A stretch of 64,000 nucleotides of DNA from Flavobacterium sp. KMS (lineage in GTDB: Bacteria; Bacteroidota; Bacteroidia; Flavobacteriales; Flavobacteriaceae). This document shows, one piece after another, positions 61,858-64,000 of the stretch. The notes below the pieces were generated by a model. That model saw nothing but the letters and a program-made list of their open reading frames with translations. It had not been told where the DNA came from and ran no database searches. How positions within the stretch are numbered: position 1 is the first letter of the stretch; every line of letters starts with the position of its first letter. The DNA is taken from positions 1 to 64,000 of the forward strand of contig NZ_JSYP01000015.1 in assembly GCF_000813005.1 (NCBI RefSeq), in the 5' to 3' direction. The translations under genes and the position numbers were made by a program.

Positions 61858-63192
61858 CTATAAAAACATGCTTAATAAAAAACCTGAAGCGATAGTTACA
61901 GCAATGGTAACAAGTCCGGGAAGCATAAAACTGTGATTAACAACATATTTTCCTATACGAGTTGTGCCTGTACGATCAAAATCCATGGCTGCGACTAATG
62001 TAGGATAACCCGGTAATATAAAGTCGGCATTTACAGCTGGAAACATCGCTATAAGATGTGGCTGACCAATTCCTAAAGACAATCCTATTGGCATCATAAT
62101 TTTTGTTGTAGCAGCCTGGCTAAAAGTCAATGCTCCCATAATAATCAAGGCAAAGGTAAAAGTAAAAGGATACTCTGATGTTATATCTCTAAAAGTGCTT
62201 TCTATTAAAGCATTATTTGCTCCCATAAAAGTTGCGCTCATCCATACTACACCTAACACTGATACAATTGCAGTAGCCATTGATGTAAACAAACTCATTT
62301 TTGCTACCAACACTGGAGGTGTTTTGGTAATTATCATTATCAATGCCGAAGCCGATAATGTTATCATGATTATTAATCCTGTAAGGTTAATTGCTCCATC
62401 TGCTCCTACTGCAAATCCTGCAGTTCCTTCTCCAACATTTGGAATAAATTGCGGAAATGCTCCAAAAAATATGATGAGTAATATGGCACTACCAAAAATA
62501 AATACTGCTGTTTTTGCACCTGGTTTTAACTCTCTATTTGTTTCGGATGTTTTGTTTATACTCTCAGCAAATTCAGGATCTTTCATTTTTTCGATAAACT
62601 CTGGATCATCATTAAGTTCCTTTCCTTTTTTCCATACCGAAATAACACCAGCTATAATACCTATCATACAAGCAGGAATACATACTTTCATTATATCTAC
62701 AACTGCTGTAGAATAAGCTAGTATTGCTGCCAATGAAGCCGTTGCTGCACTCATTGGGCTACCCGTAAGTGCCATGTGTGATGCGATAACAGATATACTC
62801 AACGGTCGTTCTGGTCGTATTCTTTTCTTGGCTGATACTTCGGCTATAATAGGAAGTAGTGAATATACTATATGCGCTGTTCCTGCAAATAGACATAAGA
62901 AGTAAACTGTAAATGGCGCTATAAAAGTTATATACTTCGGATTACGTCTAATAATCATCTCGGCAATACTCACCAAATAATCCAAACCTCCAGCTGCCTG
63001 TAATGTGGCAGCTGTGGTTACAATGGCTAAAATGATAAGAAGTACCGCTATAGGCGGATCAGCAGGGCGCATATGAAAAAACAAGACAAAAATAAGCAGT
63101 CCTATCATTCCCATAACTCCTAAACCTATCCCTTTAAGTCTTGACCCTATAAGGATCATGGCCATAAGTATAGCGAACTGTACTAATATCAT
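61858..63192 (-). CDS. dcuB: anaerobic C4-dicarboxylate transporter, DcuA/DcuB type
   Basis: 444 residues, about 10-12 membrane helices, with a central cytoplasmic loop (about 200-225, KGKELNDDPEFIEKMKDPEF). Family motifs include FFHMRPADPPIAVLLIILA, GTAHIVYSLLPIIAEVSAKK and SVIASHMALTGSPMSAATA. Exchanges aspartate or fumarate for succinate. Its ATG overlaps the stop codon of the aspartate ammonia-lyase gene by four bases, so uptake of aspartate is coupled to its deamination to fumarate. DcuA versus DcuB cannot be decided here. Confidence 0.88.
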   Translation of the reverse strand: MILVQFAILMAMILIGSRLKGIGLGVMGMIGLLIFVLFFHMRPADPPIAVLLIILAIVTTAATLQAAGGLDYLVSIAEMIIRRNPKYITFIAPFTVYFLCLFAGTAHIVYSLLPIIAEVSAKKRIRPERPLSISVIASHMALTGSPMSAATASLAAILAYSTAVVDIMKVCIPACMIGIIAGVISVWKKGKELNDDPEFIEKMKDPEFAESINKTSETNRELKPGAKTAVFIFGSAILLIIFFGAFPQFIPNVGEGTAGFAVGADGAINLTGLIIMITLSASALIMIITKTPPVLVAKMSLFTSMATAIVSVLGVVWMSATFMGANNALIESTFRDITSEYPFTFTFALIIMGALTFSQAATTKIMMPIGLSLGIGQPHLIAMFPAVNADFILPGYPTLVAAMDFDRTGTTRIGKYVVNHSFMLPGLVTIAVTIASGFLLSMFL

Positions 63193-64000
63193 GAAGTGAT
63201 GAATTTAGGATTAATAAGGTTTTCTATCGAATAAATCTCATCCCATTTGTCTTGCGTAATGAGCTTTCTTTCGTTTACTACAATATCGTGTATCGATTTA
63301 CCTGTTTTAAGTGCTTCTTTGGCAATACTTGAAGAAGCTTCGTATCCTAAAATTGGGTTAAGTTGTGTAACAATACCAATACTATTCATTACTAAATCTT
63401 TTGCATGTTCAGCATTTGCCGTGATACCTACAATACATTTATCTTTTAAGGTATTACAAGCTTTAGTAAGATACTCTAATGATGTAAACAAGGCAAACCC
63501 AATTACTGGCTCCATTACATTTAATTGCAATTGTCCTGCTTCTGCTGCCATTGTAACCGTTAAATCGGCACCAATAACATAAAAACAAGTTTGGTTTACT
63601 ACTTCGGGTATTACAGGATTTACTTTTCCTGGCATAATCGAAGATCCTGGCTGAAGCGCTGGTAAATTAATCTCATTAAATCCACAACGAGGTCCGCTAC
63701 TTAATAAACGAAGGTCATTACAAACTTTACTCAATTTAATTGCACTTCTTTTTAAAGTTCCACTTACTTCTACAAAAGCACTTGGGTCGTAAGTAGCTTC
63801 AAATAAATCGCCTGCAAGTGTAACAGGAACTCCACTTACTTCGGCAAGGTATTTTACACAAAGTTCAGGGTAACCTTCTGGAGCATTTACTTTACTACCA
63901 ATGGCAGTTGCTCCCATATTTACCTCTGTAATCAATCTTTCTGATTGGCGTAAACGAATTACATCTTCGCCTATTGTTGTTGCAAAAGCATTAAATTCTT
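63189..64000 (-). CDS. aspA: aspartate ammonia-lyase, C-terminal part (5' end outside window)
   Basis: The frame is open to the window edge, so the N-terminus is missing; about 270 residues are visible. The aspartase/fumarase signature GSSIMPGKVNP is present (about 63620-63655), with LQLNVMEPVIGFALFTSLEY and the C-terminal domain. The segment just inside the edge reads IRLRQSERLITEVNMGATAI. Converts L-aspartate to fumarate and ammonia. First gene of an aspA-dcu unit with ATGA overlap. Aspartase is preferred over fumarase because of the Dcu partner. Confidence 0.88.
   Translation of the reverse strand, partial: EFNAFATTIGEDVIRLRQSERLITEVNMGATAIGSKVNAPEGYPELCVKYLAEVSGVPVTLAGDLFEATYDPSAFVEVSGTLKRSAIKLSKVCNDLRLLSSGPRCGFNEINLPALQPGSSIMPGKVNPVIPEVVNQTCFYVIGADLTVTMAAEAGQLQLNVMEPVIGFALFTSLEYLTKACNTLKDKCIVGITANAEHAKDLVMNSIGIVTQLNPILGYEASSSIAKEALKTGKSIHDIVVNERKLITQDKWDEIYSIENLINPKFITS

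Overview
The window reads as a chromosomal segment of a Flavobacterium-like member of the Bacteroidota. The evidence is low GC, type IX secretion (T9SS) sorting domains, a PorP/SprF protein beside a giant SprB-like adhesin, Bacteroidetes-style promoters (TTG, about 19 nt, TAnnTTTG), Reg_prop/LuxR-type regulators and a Bacteroidetes-type T6SS gene set. All functional calls are read from the sequence; no searches were run.

Layout. (1) 0.2-8.9 kb: a PorP/SprF-like outer-membrane protein and a 1615-residue T9SS type B adhesin with ten HYR-type repeats of 80 residues, a TPR regulator with a LuxR-like helix-turn-helix, and an acetyltransferase. (2) 9.0-14.5 kb: two secreted glycosidases (six-hairpin type and GH27) and a histidine kinase/response regulator pair. 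(3) 15.1-16.3 kb: a helix-turn-helix/pentapeptide-repeat fusion. (4) 16.6-27.7 kb: a T6SS payload island on the minus strand: unknown protein, PAAR-like DUF4280 protein, 960-residue candidate effector overlapping a lipoprotein, TssD (Hcp), VgrG, a 56-residue VgrG-tail-like protein, a GxSxG lipase-like candidate effector and three small membrane proteins that may be immunity proteins. (5) 28.4-34.2 kb: a PQQ-type propeller protein and a duplicated AraC-regulator/outer-membrane-protein region with reciprocal decay. (6) 34.5-50.1 kb: an accessory region. Unrelated one- or two-gene units, all on the plus strand, are bounded by partly palindromic sequences that look like integron attC sites, and several have a conserved promoter-bearing leader. 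Minus-strand chromosomal genes and two initiator tRNA genes are interspersed. Downstream of one of these tRNAs are two exact 360-bp units, each carrying a GIY-YIG nuclease gene and a copy of the tRNA 3' half. (7) 50.5-61.3 kb: secreted GH18 chitinase, GH64-like and GH16 beta-1,3-glucanases, all with T9SS sorting domains, downstream of a Reg_prop/Y_Y_Y/LuxR regulator. Together they suggest use of fungal-wall or laminarin-type polysaccharide. (8) 61.9-64 kb: a DcuA/DcuB-type C4-dicarboxylate transporter overlapping aspartate ammonia-lyase, which runs off the window.

The most unusual content is region 6. For two cassette-like units, the bases just before the gene are the exact reverse complement of the bases just after it (GTTGGCAG/CTGCCAAC and GTTATAGCCA/TGGCTATAAC). 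This is the relation expected of integron-type cassettes that circularise through the R box, although the boxes do not match the classical GTTRRRY core and no integrase is present in the window. The second notable system is the tRNA-associated GIY-YIG unit, with about a dozen related terminator/tRNA-end remnants scattered over 28-50 kb.
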